Positions 17,135 through 25,819 of a stretch of 64,000 nt of DNA are shown here, piece after piece. The stretch comes from an uncultured Lachnospiraceae bacterium (GTDB lineage Bacteria; Bacillota_A; Clostridia; Lachnospirales; Lachnospiraceae), in NCBI GenBank assembly GCA_910577835.1, contig CAJTOU010000016.1, forward strand, positions 3,790 through 67,789, written 5' to 3'. The notes below the pieces were generated by a model. The model saw only the letters and a program-made list of their open reading frames with translations, made no database searches and was not told the origin of the DNA. Each line of letters starts with the position of its first letter. Position 1 is the stretch's first letter. The translations under genes and the position numbers were made by a program.

Positions 17135-17683
17135 ATGATTAAAATTATTGAGAAATTAATAGGAGTAATACGGGCAAATCTCATATTTGTATGTAAAATC
17201 AATTCTATAAAACATGAAGGATTTAAACATTATGTTGGAAGATTAGGAAAAATTAAAACAGAAAAACATGGTGAAATTATTATAGGAAAGTCATTGTATT
17301 TATCGGATAGAACAGTAATAGGTGCATATAAGGAAGGCGCACTTAAAATAGGGAATAACAATTTTTTTAATTCAAATTGTAATATTACATGTTATGGAGA
17401 AATTTTAATAGGAGATAATAATTTATTTGGACAGAATGTTGTGATTGTAGACCATAATCATAAGCATAATCAGATAGACCAGCTAATATGCAAACAGGGA
17501 TTTGAAATCGGAGCAGTTTCTATTGGCTCTGATTGCTGGATATGTGCAAATGTTGTGATTTGCAGTGGGGCTGTAATTGGAGACCATGTAATAGTAGCAG
17601 CTAATTCAGTTGTAAATGGAAAATTATTGGTAGCTGGAACATATGCAGGTGCTCCGGCGAAATTAGTAAAAAGGAGAATATAA
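17135..17683 (+). CDS. Hexapeptide-repeat (left-handed beta-helix) acyltransferase
   Basis: 182-residue acyltransferase, probably O- or N-acetylating a sugar of the repeat unit from acetyl-CoA. The C-terminal two thirds shows repeated hexapeptide turns ([LIV]-G-x4), for example LKIGNNNFFNSNCNITC, ILIGDNNLFGQNVVI and VSIGSDCWICANVVI. The catalytic histidine is in VDHNHKHN, and the C-terminal AGAPAKLVKRR is typical of the WcaF/maltose O-acetyltransferase group. Its stop codon overlaps the next gene's ATG by one base (TAATG), indicating translational coupling. Confidence 0.85.
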   Translation: MIKIIEKLIGVIRANLIFVCKINSIKHEGFKHYVGRLGKIKTEKHGEIIIGKSLYLSDRTVIGAYKEGALKIGNNNFFNSNCNITCYGEILIGDNNLFGQNVVIVDHNHKHNQIDQLICKQGFEIGAVSIGSDCWICANVVICSGAVIGDHVIVAANSVVNGKLLVAGTYAGAPAKLVKRRI

Positions 17684-18699
17684 TGAAAGATTATTTGGTT
17701 GATGTGTCAGTGTTATTGATATTTTTTTCAAGGTCTGAACAATTTAAGCAGGTTTTTGAACAGGTAAAGAAGGCACGACCAAGTAGGTTGTTTTTATATC
17801 AAGATGGTCCCAGAGCAGATAGAGAAGATGATATAAAAGGTATAATGGCTTGCAGAGCTATAGCAGAAGATATTGATTGGAATTGTAAAGTTGAACGATT
17901 GTATCAGAAAGAAAATAAAGGTTGTGACCCTTCAGAATATTTAGCTCAAAAATGGGCTTTTTCTTATGTTGATAAATGTATTGTGCTAGAGGATGATGAT
18001 GTTCCTGCAATATCGTTTTTTACTTTTTGCAAGGATTTATTAGATAGGTATGAATATGATAATCGAATTATGCTGATATCAGGGTTTAACCATGAGGAAG
18101 TTACAAAAGGGCTGCCATATGATTATTTATTTACATCAAATGTATCTATATGGGGATGGGCAACATGGAAAAGAGTAATTGATACGTGGGATGCAAAGTA
18201 TGAATTTTTGGAAGATGAATATGCTATGAGATTGTTTCAATTAAAATTGAAAAATGCACAACTTCTTCGAGGATTGACTAAAGTGTGTGAAAGACATAAA
18301 AAAGAAAATAAAGAGTTTTATGAAACAATTTTAATTTCAAATCAATGGATGCAGAATGGATTGTCTATAGTTCCTAGAAAAAATATGATTACAAATATAG
18401 GAATTATTTCCGATTCTACACATTTTTCAGGGGATATTCAAAGTCAGCCCAAAGCAATGCAAAAGATATATACAATGAAACGATTTGAAATAAAATTTCC
18501 TCTGAAACATCCTAAATATATTATGGAAGATTATGAATTTAAAGATAGAGTATATCGTATTATGGGCTGGAATCATCCTTTGGTTAAAATTTACAGAAGT
18601 CTAGAGGTTTTGTTAAAAAGGATAGCCAGAGGCAATGGTATGGATGGAATTAGAGATTTTAGAAGCAAAATTTATTGTTTATTGAAACAAGGAAGATAA
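17683..18699 (+). CDS. Glycosyltransferase-like protein (GT-A fold, HlpA-like group)
   Basis: 338 residues resembling a group of GT2-like transferases often mis-annotated as hemolytic protein HlpA. Supporting segments are LIFFSRSEQFKQVF (N-terminal nucleotide site), LYQDGPR, KENKGCDPSE and VLEDDDVPAISFF, where EDDD is the likely metal site. SNVSIWGWATWKRVIDTWD is a conserved block of this group. It starts on the last base of the acyltransferase stop codon. Donor and acceptor are unknown; a galactofuranose, rhamnose or fucose transferase would all fit an operon linked to GDP-fucose genes. Confidence 0.75.
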   Translation: MKDYLVDVSVLLIFFSRSEQFKQVFEQVKKARPSRLFLYQDGPRADREDDIKGIMACRAIAEDIDWNCKVERLYQKENKGCDPSEYLAQKWAFSYVDKCIVLEDDDVPAISFFTFCKDLLDRYEYDNRIMLISGFNHEEVTKGLPYDYLFTSNVSIWGWATWKRVIDTWDAKYEFLEDEYAMRLFQLKLKNAQLLRGLTKVCERHKKENKEFYETILISNQWMQNGLSIVPRKNMITNIGIISDSTHFSGDIQSQPKAMQKIYTMKRFEIKFPLKHPKYIMEDYEFKDRVYRIMGWNHPLVKIYRSLEVLLKRIARGNGMDGIRDFRSKIYCLLKQGR

Positions 18700-18706
18700 A
18701 TATACA

Positions 18707-19510
18707 ATGAAAGTAAAAATAATTAAAGAATCTGAGGCGAAACAAATAATGTTGAATATTCTTATACAATTTTCGACATATTGTGAAAAATATAAACTTC
18801 GCTATTTTCTTGGAGCAGGAACTTTATTAGGAGCAATCAGGCATAAAGGATATATTCCATGGGATAATGATATTGATGTCTGGATGCCTAGGCCTGATTA
18901 TGAAAAATTAATTTTTATGACTAAGCAAGAATCTATTTCAGAAAATATTAGTTGTTTGGATTTTAATGAAGTTCGGACATTTCCTTTTATAAAGTTAATA
19001 GATAAAAGAACAATCTTAAAAGAAAATTATCTAGTAACAGAACAAACCTTAGGAATCTACATTGATATTTTTCCGTTAGATGGATTTCCCGATAACAAGG
19101 AAGAGCAAAAAAGAATTTTAAAAAAAGTAAAAATATATAATATTTTATTTAATTTTGCTAATTATCGATTTAATACAGGTTCTTCGTTAAAAAAGAAGTT
19201 ATTAAAGAATATTTTATATCCATTTTCTAAATTAATTCCAAATAAATGGGTATGTACTCAATATAATAGTTTATGTAAAAAATATAATTATGATGAATGT
19301 AATACTTGTGCAGTTGTTGTATGGGGATTAGGAAATAAAACTGTATTTAAAAAAGAATATTTTGATATTTCCTATGCTGAATTTGAAAAGTATACTTTTA
19401 GAATTCCAAAATATTATGATAATGTCTTAAAAGGACAATATGGTGATTATATGCAATTACCCCCAAAAGAGAAAAGAATTGTCCACTTTCATACAGCTTA
19501 TTGGAAATGA
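18707..19510 (+). CDS. LicD-family phosphotransferase
   Basis: 267-residue member of the LicD/fukutin nucleotidyltransferase-fold family, which transfers phosphocholine, or phospho-polyols in fukutin-type enzymes, from CDP-activated donors to sugars. The signature is intact: FLGAGTLLGAIRHKGYIPWD followed by NDIDVWMPRPDYEK (two metal-binding aspartates in DNDID). YIDIFPLDGFPD is a second family motif. No membrane segment is seen. No licA/licC choline genes are present. A cytidylyltransferase fusion 7 kb downstream (25820) could supply its CDP donor, so the substituent may not be choline. Confidence 0.88.
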   Translation: MKVKIIKESEAKQIMLNILIQFSTYCEKYKLRYFLGAGTLLGAIRHKGYIPWDNDIDVWMPRPDYEKLIFMTKQESISENISCLDFNEVRTFPFIKLIDKRTILKENYLVTEQTLGIYIDIFPLDGFPDNKEEQKRILKKVKIYNILFNFANYRFNTGSSLKKKLLKNILYPFSKLIPNKWVCTQYNSLCKKYNYDECNTCAVVVWGLGNKTVFKKEYFDISYAEFEKYTFRIPKYYDNVLKGQYGDYMQLPPKEKRIVHFHTAYWK

Positions 19511-19545
19511 GATATTAAAAGTAAAATTGGGAAGTTAATTGATTT

Positions 19546-20838
19546 ATGATATTAAGTTTGGCATTTATTGAAAACAGGATGAGTGAATTAAAGATGAAAG
19601 TTAAATTCAATATTAAAACCTTTTTAAATATTTTAGAATATTTACTTATTGTTGGATTAATATTATCTTCAGGCAGTGAATTTTTTTCTATATTTCATGC
19701 AACGACAACTTTGATAGTATGGTTTGTTGTTGGGATTATTTATTTTGTTATTGCAGGAAAAAAATTAAAGAAAAAGGCATTTTATACAGCAAGTATTATT
19801 GTGTCTATTTTATTTTTTAATTTGGTTATGCATATACAATATACTATTGATTATACATTTTTTTTGGCAATGCTTCTTAAATTGTTTATGTTATTAATTA
19901 TAAGTAACAGTATGACTGTAGATAGATTTAAAAAAATATTTACGGAGATTATGTTTTTTGAGGCAGTTATTAGTATAATATGTTTTGTCTTGATTACTAT
20001 TGTGAAAGTTGATGTATTACCATATCAGGAAGAGATACAAGTAATAAAGCAAAGTGGTAATGGTTATGATATTATATATCTTACGCCATATTATACAGTG
20101 GGGGCTTTATCATCTGGAGGAAATTATATACGTAATTCGGGAATATTTGTAGAAAGTCCAATGCATCAGATTTTTTTAAATTTAGCTTTGTTATTTACTA
20201 TGGAGGGATTTTCAGGAATTGGTAAGAAAAAACGTAATATGTTTATTATTATTTTTGTGCTTTCAATTATTTCTACAAGGTCAATGGGTGGATATCTTGT
20301 TTTTATGTGTGTAATAGCATGGTATTTGTTTTGCAGCAATAGAGCTGTAAGTAACATAAGGAATAAATTAATAGCATTTTTTCTTGCTGTATGTTTTTTA
20401 TTATATAATTTAATGATATCTGGAACTTTTGATAGGTTAATATATGGAACTGGTACAATGATTACAAGAACAAATGATACATTAGGGGCCTTTAGAATGT
20501 CTCTTTTACATCCAATTATAGGAGATGGGGCTTTTAATGAACATCATGTATCAGCAGAATTATATGGTGTTACTACTGGTTCTAATGGATTAATGAGTTT
20601 ACTTTATTATTATGGCTATCCAATTATAGCATTATATCTTATAAGAATATTATATGTTGTAAAAAAACATTTTAAAAAGAATATGCTTTGGATGGTTTTA
20701 TTTGGCATTTTGTTGTTAACTTTATTTGTTGAGCCAATTGGACAGTATCCAATATATTTGATTTTTTTATTTGGTTGGGAAAATGGGGGTGTAATTAATG
20801 ATAGTCTTAATCACAGCAACAATTCAGCCTCAAATTAA
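19546..20838 (+). CDS. Wzy-like polysaccharide polymerase (multi-pass membrane protein)
   Basis: 430-residue integral membrane protein with about 10-12 hydrophobic segments and a larger external loop (about residues 160-215). It includes an RNSGIFVESPMHQIFLNLAL segment like the Wzy_C/O-antigen ligase region (RxSGIFxEP). This supports polymerisation of lipid-linked repeat units on the outer membrane face. The start is uncertain: ATG 19546 has a weak ribosome binding site, and ATG 19579 or 19594 remain possible. It overlaps the next gene by 41 bases. Polymerases diverge greatly, so the exact linkage is unknown. Confidence 0.78.
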   Translation: MILSLAFIENRMSELKMKVKFNIKTFLNILEYLLIVGLILSSGSEFFSIFHATTTLIVWFVVGIIYFVIAGKKLKKKAFYTASIIVSILFFNLVMHIQYTIDYTFFLAMLLKLFMLLIISNSMTVDRFKKIFTEIMFFEAVISIICFVLITIVKVDVLPYQEEIQVIKQSGNGYDIIYLTPYYTVGALSSGGNYIRNSGIFVESPMHQIFLNLALLFTMEGFSGIGKKKRNMFIIIFVLSIISTRSMGGYLVFMCVIAWYLFCSNRAVSNIRNKLIAFFLAVCFLLYNLMISGTFDRLIYGTGTMITRTNDTLGAFRMSLLHPIIGDGAFNEHHVSAELYGVTTGSNGLMSLLYYYGYPIIALYLIRILYVVKKHFKKNMLWMVLFGILLLTLFVEPIGQYPIYLIFLFGWENGGVINDSLNHSNNSASN

Positions 20839-21523
20839 AAAAAGAAACATAATAGCAGATAGTTTTGATAGAGAGAAGCAATATAAAGATTCCGTGATAT
20901 ATTTGTTGGACTGTAAAAAAGTACAAAAAATAATTTTTTGTGAAAATAGTGGTTATAATTATGAAGGATGGGAAGAAATAGAAAATTATGCAAAAAGAAA
21001 TAATAAAGATATAGAGTTGCTTAGTTTTAATGGGAATATAAAGGAAATTAAAAAAAGAGGAAAGGGATATGGAGAAGGAGAAATAATAAAATATGTAATA
21101 CAGAATAGTAGTTTTCTTAAAAATGAAAAAAATTTTGTTAAAATTACTGGTAGATTAACTGTGAGAAATTTGGATAAGATTTTATTTAAAATTGACCAAA
21201 ATAAGATTTATATAAAAACATTAGCTGTAAATTATAAATCAAATCTTGCAGACACTAGATTTTTTATAATGCCTGTGAATTTATATAGATGTTTATTTTT
21301 AGAATTATATCAATCTGTGGAGGATGAGAAAGGAAAATATATTGAAAAAATATATACAGACTTTATTATAAAAAATAATATAACTGTTTCTGATTTTCCA
21401 ATATTTCCTATTATTAGTGGGGTCTCAGGTTCAACTGGTAGAATTTATCACGAAAATAAATTTAAGTTTTATATAAAGAATTTTTTGCTGAAAATAGGAT
21501 TTTACAAAATAAAAAATAAATAA
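20798..21523 (+). CDS. Uncharacterised polysaccharide-locus protein, possible glycosyltransferase
   Basis: 241 residues without membrane segments. The opening MIVLITATIQPQ and the middle FVKITGRLTVRNLDKILF look like nucleotide-sugar binding pieces of distant glycosyltransferases in O-antigen loci, but no DxD or GT-B signature is convincing. VIIFCENSGYNYEGW-type wording is present near residue 45-58. It is strongly AT-rich and basic. The 41-base overlap with the polymerase gene points to coupled expression. I infer a transferase or modification role from position only. Confidence 0.55.
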   Translation: MIVLITATIQPQIKKRNIIADSFDREKQYKDSVIYLLDCKKVQKIIFCENSGYNYEGWEEIENYAKRNNKDIELLSFNGNIKEIKKRGKGYGEGEIIKYVIQNSSFLKNEKNFVKITGRLTVRNLDKILFKIDQNKIYIKTLAVNYKSNLADTRFFIMPVNLYRCLFLELYQSVEDEKGKYIEKIYTDFIIKNNITVSDFPIFPIISGVSGSTGRIYHENKFKFYIKNFLLKIGFYKIKNK

Positions 21524-21553
21524 AATATTACGAAAAGTAGAGCAACAATAACT

Positions 21554-22993
21554 ATGCCTAAAATGAATACTGTGAAAGAAAATAATATTAGTATTAAACT
21601 TAATTATTTATATAATCTGATTTATCAAATTCTAGGAATGTTGATACCGTTAATTACAACACCATATGTTTCTAGAATTCTTGGTGCTTCTCAAATTGGT
21701 GAGTATACATATGCACTTTCTATTGTAACTTATTTCAATCTTATATCTAATATGGGTTTGGGAACATATGCTCAGCTTGAAATAGCCAAAAATCGTAATG
21801 ATAAAAAATATATAAAAAGTTTTTTCTCTGAAATTTTATTATGCAAATTATTATTATCTGTTCTAGCTTTACTTTTTTATACTTTTTATGTTTTGAATAT
21901 CAGAAATGTTTTGTGTTTTATACTATATCTTCCAATTTTAACGTCATTAATTGATATTTCATGGCTTTTTCAGGGGTTAGAACAGTTTAAAATTATAGTA
22001 ATTAGAAATATTATTATTAAGTTTGCGTGTTTGGTTTTAATATTTTGCTTTGTAAAAAAACAATCAGATTTAGTAATTTATGCACTTATATTACAAGGTT
22101 CTGCTTTATTAGGAAATGCCACCTTTTGGTTCCATCAGAAACATTTTGATTTTAAATATATTAAATGTAATAAAATCTTTAAACATTTAAGAAATGGAAT
22201 TACTTATTTTATTCCTACCATTGCACTTACTATTTATTCGATGATGGATGCAAGTATGTTAGGATGGATTGGAAAAGAATCTGCTGAAATTGGATATTAT
22301 GAGCAAGCACATAAAATAGAACGGGTGGTTGTTGCAATATTAACATCATTAAGTACAGTAATGCTTCCAAGAATGGCTTTTTTGCATCAAACTGCTTCAA
22401 GTGAAGAGGTGATAAAAAAAATTAAACAAAGTTTATGTTTTATTTCTTTAATAGGATGGCCATTATCTGTAGGAACATTTGCTATATCAGATATTCTGGT
22501 TCCAATTTTTCTGGGAGCGAATTATGAGAAATCAGTTGTGTTGTTGCGTATATTTAGTATACTTATTATAATAGTTGGATTAAATAATATAATAGGTACA
22601 CAATGTTTGATGTCAGGCGGAAAACAAAAGAAATATAATTATAGTGTAATAATTGGTGCATTGTTAAACCTGCTTTTAAATGTAATTTTGATACCAGTAT
22701 TTTCATCTATAGGAGCTGCTATTGCATCAGTTTTTGGAGAATTTGTAATTTTATTAATGTTTTTATATTTTAGTCATAAGTTGATAAAAATAAAATCTTT
22801 CATTTTTATCAACTTACCATTTATTATATTGTCAGTTATAATGGGAATTATAATATATTGGATGAAAAAATATCTGACTTGCTCTATACAGAGCTTGATT
22901 ATTATATTTATTGTAGCCTTTTTGTTTTATTCAAGTGTTATATTTGGGGTATTTATTACTATGAAAAAAATAAGGAGAAAGGATAAAAAGTAG
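21554..22993 (+). CDS. Wzx-like flippase (MATE/MVF polysaccharide exporter)
   Basis: 479-residue integral membrane protein with about 12-14 hydrophobic helices. The N-terminal LYNLIYQILGMLIPLITTPYV and SRILGASQIGEYTYALSIV are hallmarks of the PST/Wzx family. It should flip undecaprenyl-linked repeat units to the outer leaflet before polymerisation by the Wzy-like protein. The stop overlaps the next gene's GTG by one base. Specificity for a particular first sugar is expected but cannot be read from the sequence. Confidence 0.9.
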   Translation: MPKMNTVKENNISIKLNYLYNLIYQILGMLIPLITTPYVSRILGASQIGEYTYALSIVTYFNLISNMGLGTYAQLEIAKNRNDKKYIKSFFSEILLCKLLLSVLALLFYTFYVLNIRNVLCFILYLPILTSLIDISWLFQGLEQFKIIVIRNIIIKFACLVLIFCFVKKQSDLVIYALILQGSALLGNATFWFHQKHFDFKYIKCNKIFKHLRNGITYFIPTIALTIYSMMDASMLGWIGKESAEIGYYEQAHKIERVVVAILTSLSTVMLPRMAFLHQTASSEEVIKKIKQSLCFISLIGWPLSVGTFAISDILVPIFLGANYEKSVVLLRIFSILIIIVGLNNIIGTQCLMSGGKQKKYNYSVIIGALLNLLLNVILIPVFSSIGAAIASVFGEFVILLMFLYFSHKLIKIKSFIFINLPFIILSVIMGIIIYWMKKYLTCSIQSLIIIFIVAFLFYSSVIFGVFITMKKIRRKDKK

Positions 22994-24021
22994 TGAATGT
23001 TTTATTTATTGTGGAAGGTATCGGAGGACATAATATCTCATATTTAAGAGCATTATCACAAACCAAATTATATAAAAGTGTTATTATTACACCTGTATAT
23101 ATATCTGAGATAGATGCTGAACAAATTGTTTATGATGATATAGTATTTCCAAATAAAAGTTTTATAAAATATAAAAAATGGATAATGTTTATAATTAATG
23201 AATCTAAAAAGAAAAAGTATGATGTGGTTCATTTTATAGATGGGGATACAATTATGCGCTTTTTTGGTCTTGGGATTTCAAAGATTGTGGCAGATAAACA
23301 TTTGATTACTTTTCATCATTTTTTTTCAGGATTAATAAGAAAAGTTAGTTACAAATGTATGTTAAAATGTGGTATACAAGCAGTAGTACATACAGATAAT
23401 ATAAAGAAACAGTTAGAAAAAATAATAAATAGAAACGTAAATAAGGTAGACTATCCTTCTTTTACTGTAACAACTCCTATAAATAAGAAAGCAAATAAAA
23501 TTCCTATTTTAGGTGCTTTTGGAGCAACTAGATATGAAAAAGGATTAGATATCCTTCTTTCAGCGCTAGAGTGTGTAAATAATCCTTTTGTTTTATTAAT
23601 TGCAGGAGCAGAAACAGAAATTAAAAAATCCTATATTGATAATTTTATTCCTAAAATAAAAGGTAAAGTTATTTGTGATTTAAAATTTTTATCCGAGGAT
23701 GAGTTGAAAAATTATTTGGATAAAACAGATATTTTTGTATTGCCATATAGATTAAATTTTGATGGAGCAAGTGGACCTCTTGCAGATGGTGTTGCTAGAA
23801 GAAAAATGATAATTGGTTCAAATCATGGCAGTTTAGGAGAACTAATAGAGCAAAATCACATTGGCGTAACATTTGAAGCTGAAAATATTGATTCATTGGC
23901 GCATATTATTGAACAAGCTATAACAGAGCCTTTTGTTTATGATGAAACAGCCCTTGCATACAGTCAGAAATTAACTGTTGAAAATTTTATTTATACTTAT
24001 TATAAAATATATACAAATTAA
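22993..24021 (+). CDS. Glycosyltransferase family 4-like protein
   Basis: 342-residue GT-B protein. The N-terminus has FIVEGIGGHNISYLRAL, the middle LITFHHFFSGLIRKVSYKC, and the C-terminal half GAFGATRYEKGLDILLSAL, then FVLPYRLNFDGASGPLADGVARR and IIGSNHGSLGELI. It lacks the strong E-x7-E of classical GT4 members but keeps the donor-domain layout. The GTG start overlaps the flippase stop by one base. It is the last glycosyltransferase before the ThDP/cytidylyltransferase genes. Confidence 0.78.
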   Translation: MNVLFIVEGIGGHNISYLRALSQTKLYKSVIITPVYISEIDAEQIVYDDIVFPNKSFIKYKKWIMFIINESKKKKYDVVHFIDGDTIMRFFGLGISKIVADKHLITFHHFFSGLIRKVSYKCMLKCGIQAVVHTDNIKKQLEKIINRNVNKVDYPSFTVTTPINKKANKIPILGAFGATRYEKGLDILLSALECVNNPFVLLIAGAETEIKKSYIDNFIPKIKGKVICDLKFLSEDELKNYLDKTDIFVLPYRLNFDGASGPLADGVARRKMIIGSNHGSLGELIEQNHIGVTFEAENIDSLAHIIEQAITEPFVYDETALAYSQKLTVENFIYTYYKIYTN

Positions 24022-24067
24022 AAGTGATATTATAAGAGTTTATCATAAAATAGGAATGGTGATTACA

Positions 24068-25804
24068 ATGAATGTATCTGATTATATAGTAAAATATCTT
24101 GAAAATCTTGGAATCAAGCATTTTTTTGGTTATCAGGGAACAATGATTGCTTATTTTGCAGAAGCTGTGTATTTGAATCCCAATGTACAAAATCATAGCT
24201 GTTATAATGAACAGGGAGCCGCTTTTGCTGCCTGTGGTTATGCTAAAGCATCTGGCAGCTTGGCCGTAGCATATGCAACCAGTGGTCCGGGAGCTTTAAA
24301 TCTGATATCAGGGATTGCGGATGCATATTATGATTCAGCTCCGGTTCTTTTTATTACTGGACAGTTAAATACTTCAGAATACACAGATATTTCTGATTTA
24401 AGACAGCAGGGATTTCAACAGACTGATGTAATAAATATTGTGAAGCCTGTTGTTAAATATGCAACTATGCTTATTTCGGCAGAAAAGATAGCATATGAAT
24501 TGGAGAAGGCCTGCTATATCGCTACAAGTGGAAGAAAAGGTCCAGTCCTTCTTGATATTCCCATGAATATTCAAAAGATGAAAATATGTGAAGATGGTTT
24601 AGAGCATTTTAGTCCTTTTCATAAAAATTTGGTATCAGATAGATATTGTGATGCGGCTGATATTATTCTTTCTTTTCTGCAAAAATCAAAACATCCCGTT
24701 TTTCTTTTGGGCAATGGCATTTCAAAGAATGAGGAAGAAAGAGAAGTAGTCAATAAGCTGGTAAATAAATATAAGATTCCAGTACTTACCAGTATTTTGG
24801 GAAAAGATTTAATAGAAGAGAGTTCTCCATATAATATTGGATTTATTGGTTCAGCATATGGACATAGAAGTGCAAATATTATTATCTATGAGAAAACAGA
24901 TTTGATTATATCGCTTGGATGCAGTTTATGTCGACGACAGACGGGAGGAAATACTGAAAGGTTTGCCCAAAATGCAAAGATTATTCGAGTGGATATTGAC
25001 GATATCGAATTAAAAAGAAAAATACATGAAGATGAAATTTCGTTGAACTGTGATGTAACACAGGTTATAAGAGAGCTTGTAAAACGTAAATGTGAATGTG
25101 ATTTTTCAGATTGGCTTTGTATCTGCCAAAGAATAAAGTCACTGACAGCGGATTTTGATTCTTTGTGTCCAACAAGATTGCCGAATCAATATATTTATGC
25201 GATTAGTAAAATATTACCGAATCATAGTGTAATTGTATCAGATGTGGGCCAACATCAGATGTGGATTGCACAGTCTTTTGGAGCGAAGAAGGGAAACAGG
25301 ATTCTTTTTTCAGGAGGCCATGGGGCGATGGGATTTGCACTTCCAGCAGCAATAGGAGCCTATTATGCAACAGGATTAAAACCAGTCTGTATTGCAGGTG
25401 ATGGCGCTTTTCAAATGAATATTCAAGAGCTTCAATGGGTGTTTAGAGAAAAGATTCCAATTATAATTTTTATCTTTAATAATCATGTCTTGGGATTGAT
25501 TCGACAGCAGCAGGATGATTTTTTTCATGGAAACTACTTTGGTTCTTCAGCAGAAGGTGGTTATTCTGCCCCGTCATTTGTAAATATTGCCAAGGCTTAT
25601 GAAATTAATAGTAGACAAATAAATTCTTTGGAAGAGTTGTATGCTGTTTCTGATATTCTTTCCTCTGTCAGACAGCCTCTTTTGCTAGAGATTATGCTAC
25701 CAGAAACTTCCAGAGCTCATCCAAAAACGTATTTTGGTGAAGAAATGAATAATCAAAGACCATATATACCAGCAGAGCTTTTGAAACAGATAAAGGAAAT
25801 GTAA
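24068..25804 (+). CDS. Thiamine-diphosphate-dependent enzyme, acetolactate-synthase-like
   Basis: 578 residues with the three-domain layout of the acetohydroxyacid synthase/pyruvate oxidase family. The cofactor-activating glutamate is E48 in YNEQGAAFAACGYAKASG, and the ThDP/metal motif is GDG at 444-446 followed about 25 residues later by NN. It is not expected to make acetolactate for valine: no ilvC/ilvN partner is near, and it sits in a polysaccharide operon. ThDP enzymes of this fold can add a two-carbon unit to a sugar (YerE in yersiniose synthesis) or decarboxylate a 2-keto acid. ATG 24068 is chosen because family alignment begins there; an upstream extension in the same frame looks spurious. 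It precedes the cytidylyltransferase fusion by 15 bases. Confidence 0.85.
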   Translation: MNVSDYIVKYLENLGIKHFFGYQGTMIAYFAEAVYLNPNVQNHSCYNEQGAAFAACGYAKASGSLAVAYATSGPGALNLISGIADAYYDSAPVLFITGQLNTSEYTDISDLRQQGFQQTDVINIVKPVVKYATMLISAEKIAYELEKACYIATSGRKGPVLLDIPMNIQKMKICEDGLEHFSPFHKNLVSDRYCDAADIILSFLQKSKHPVFLLGNGISKNEEEREVVNKLVNKYKIPVLTSILGKDLIEESSPYNIGFIGSAYGHRSANIIIYEKTDLIISLGCSLCRRQTGGNTERFAQNAKIIRVDIDDIELKRKIHEDEISLNCDVTQVIRELVKRKCECDFSDWLCICQRIKSLTADFDSLCPTRLPNQYIYAISKILPNHSVIVSDVGQHQMWIAQSFGAKKGNRILFSGGHGAMGFALPAAIGAYYATGLKPVCIAGDGAFQMNIQELQWVFREKIPIIIFIFNNHVLGLIRQQQDDFFHGNYFGSSAEGGYSAPSFVNIAKAYEINSRQINSLEELYAVSDILSSVRQPLLLEIMLPETSRAHPKTYFGEEMNNQRPYIPAELLKQIKEM

Positions 25805-25819
25805 CAGAAAGGCAGATAG

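Noticed and set aside
24068..25804. Catabolic or biosynthetic acetolactate synthase (AlsS/IlvB)
   Set aside because: The fold matches, but there is no ilvN, ilvC or alsD nearby, and the gene is embedded between polysaccharide genes; a specialised sugar role is more likely.
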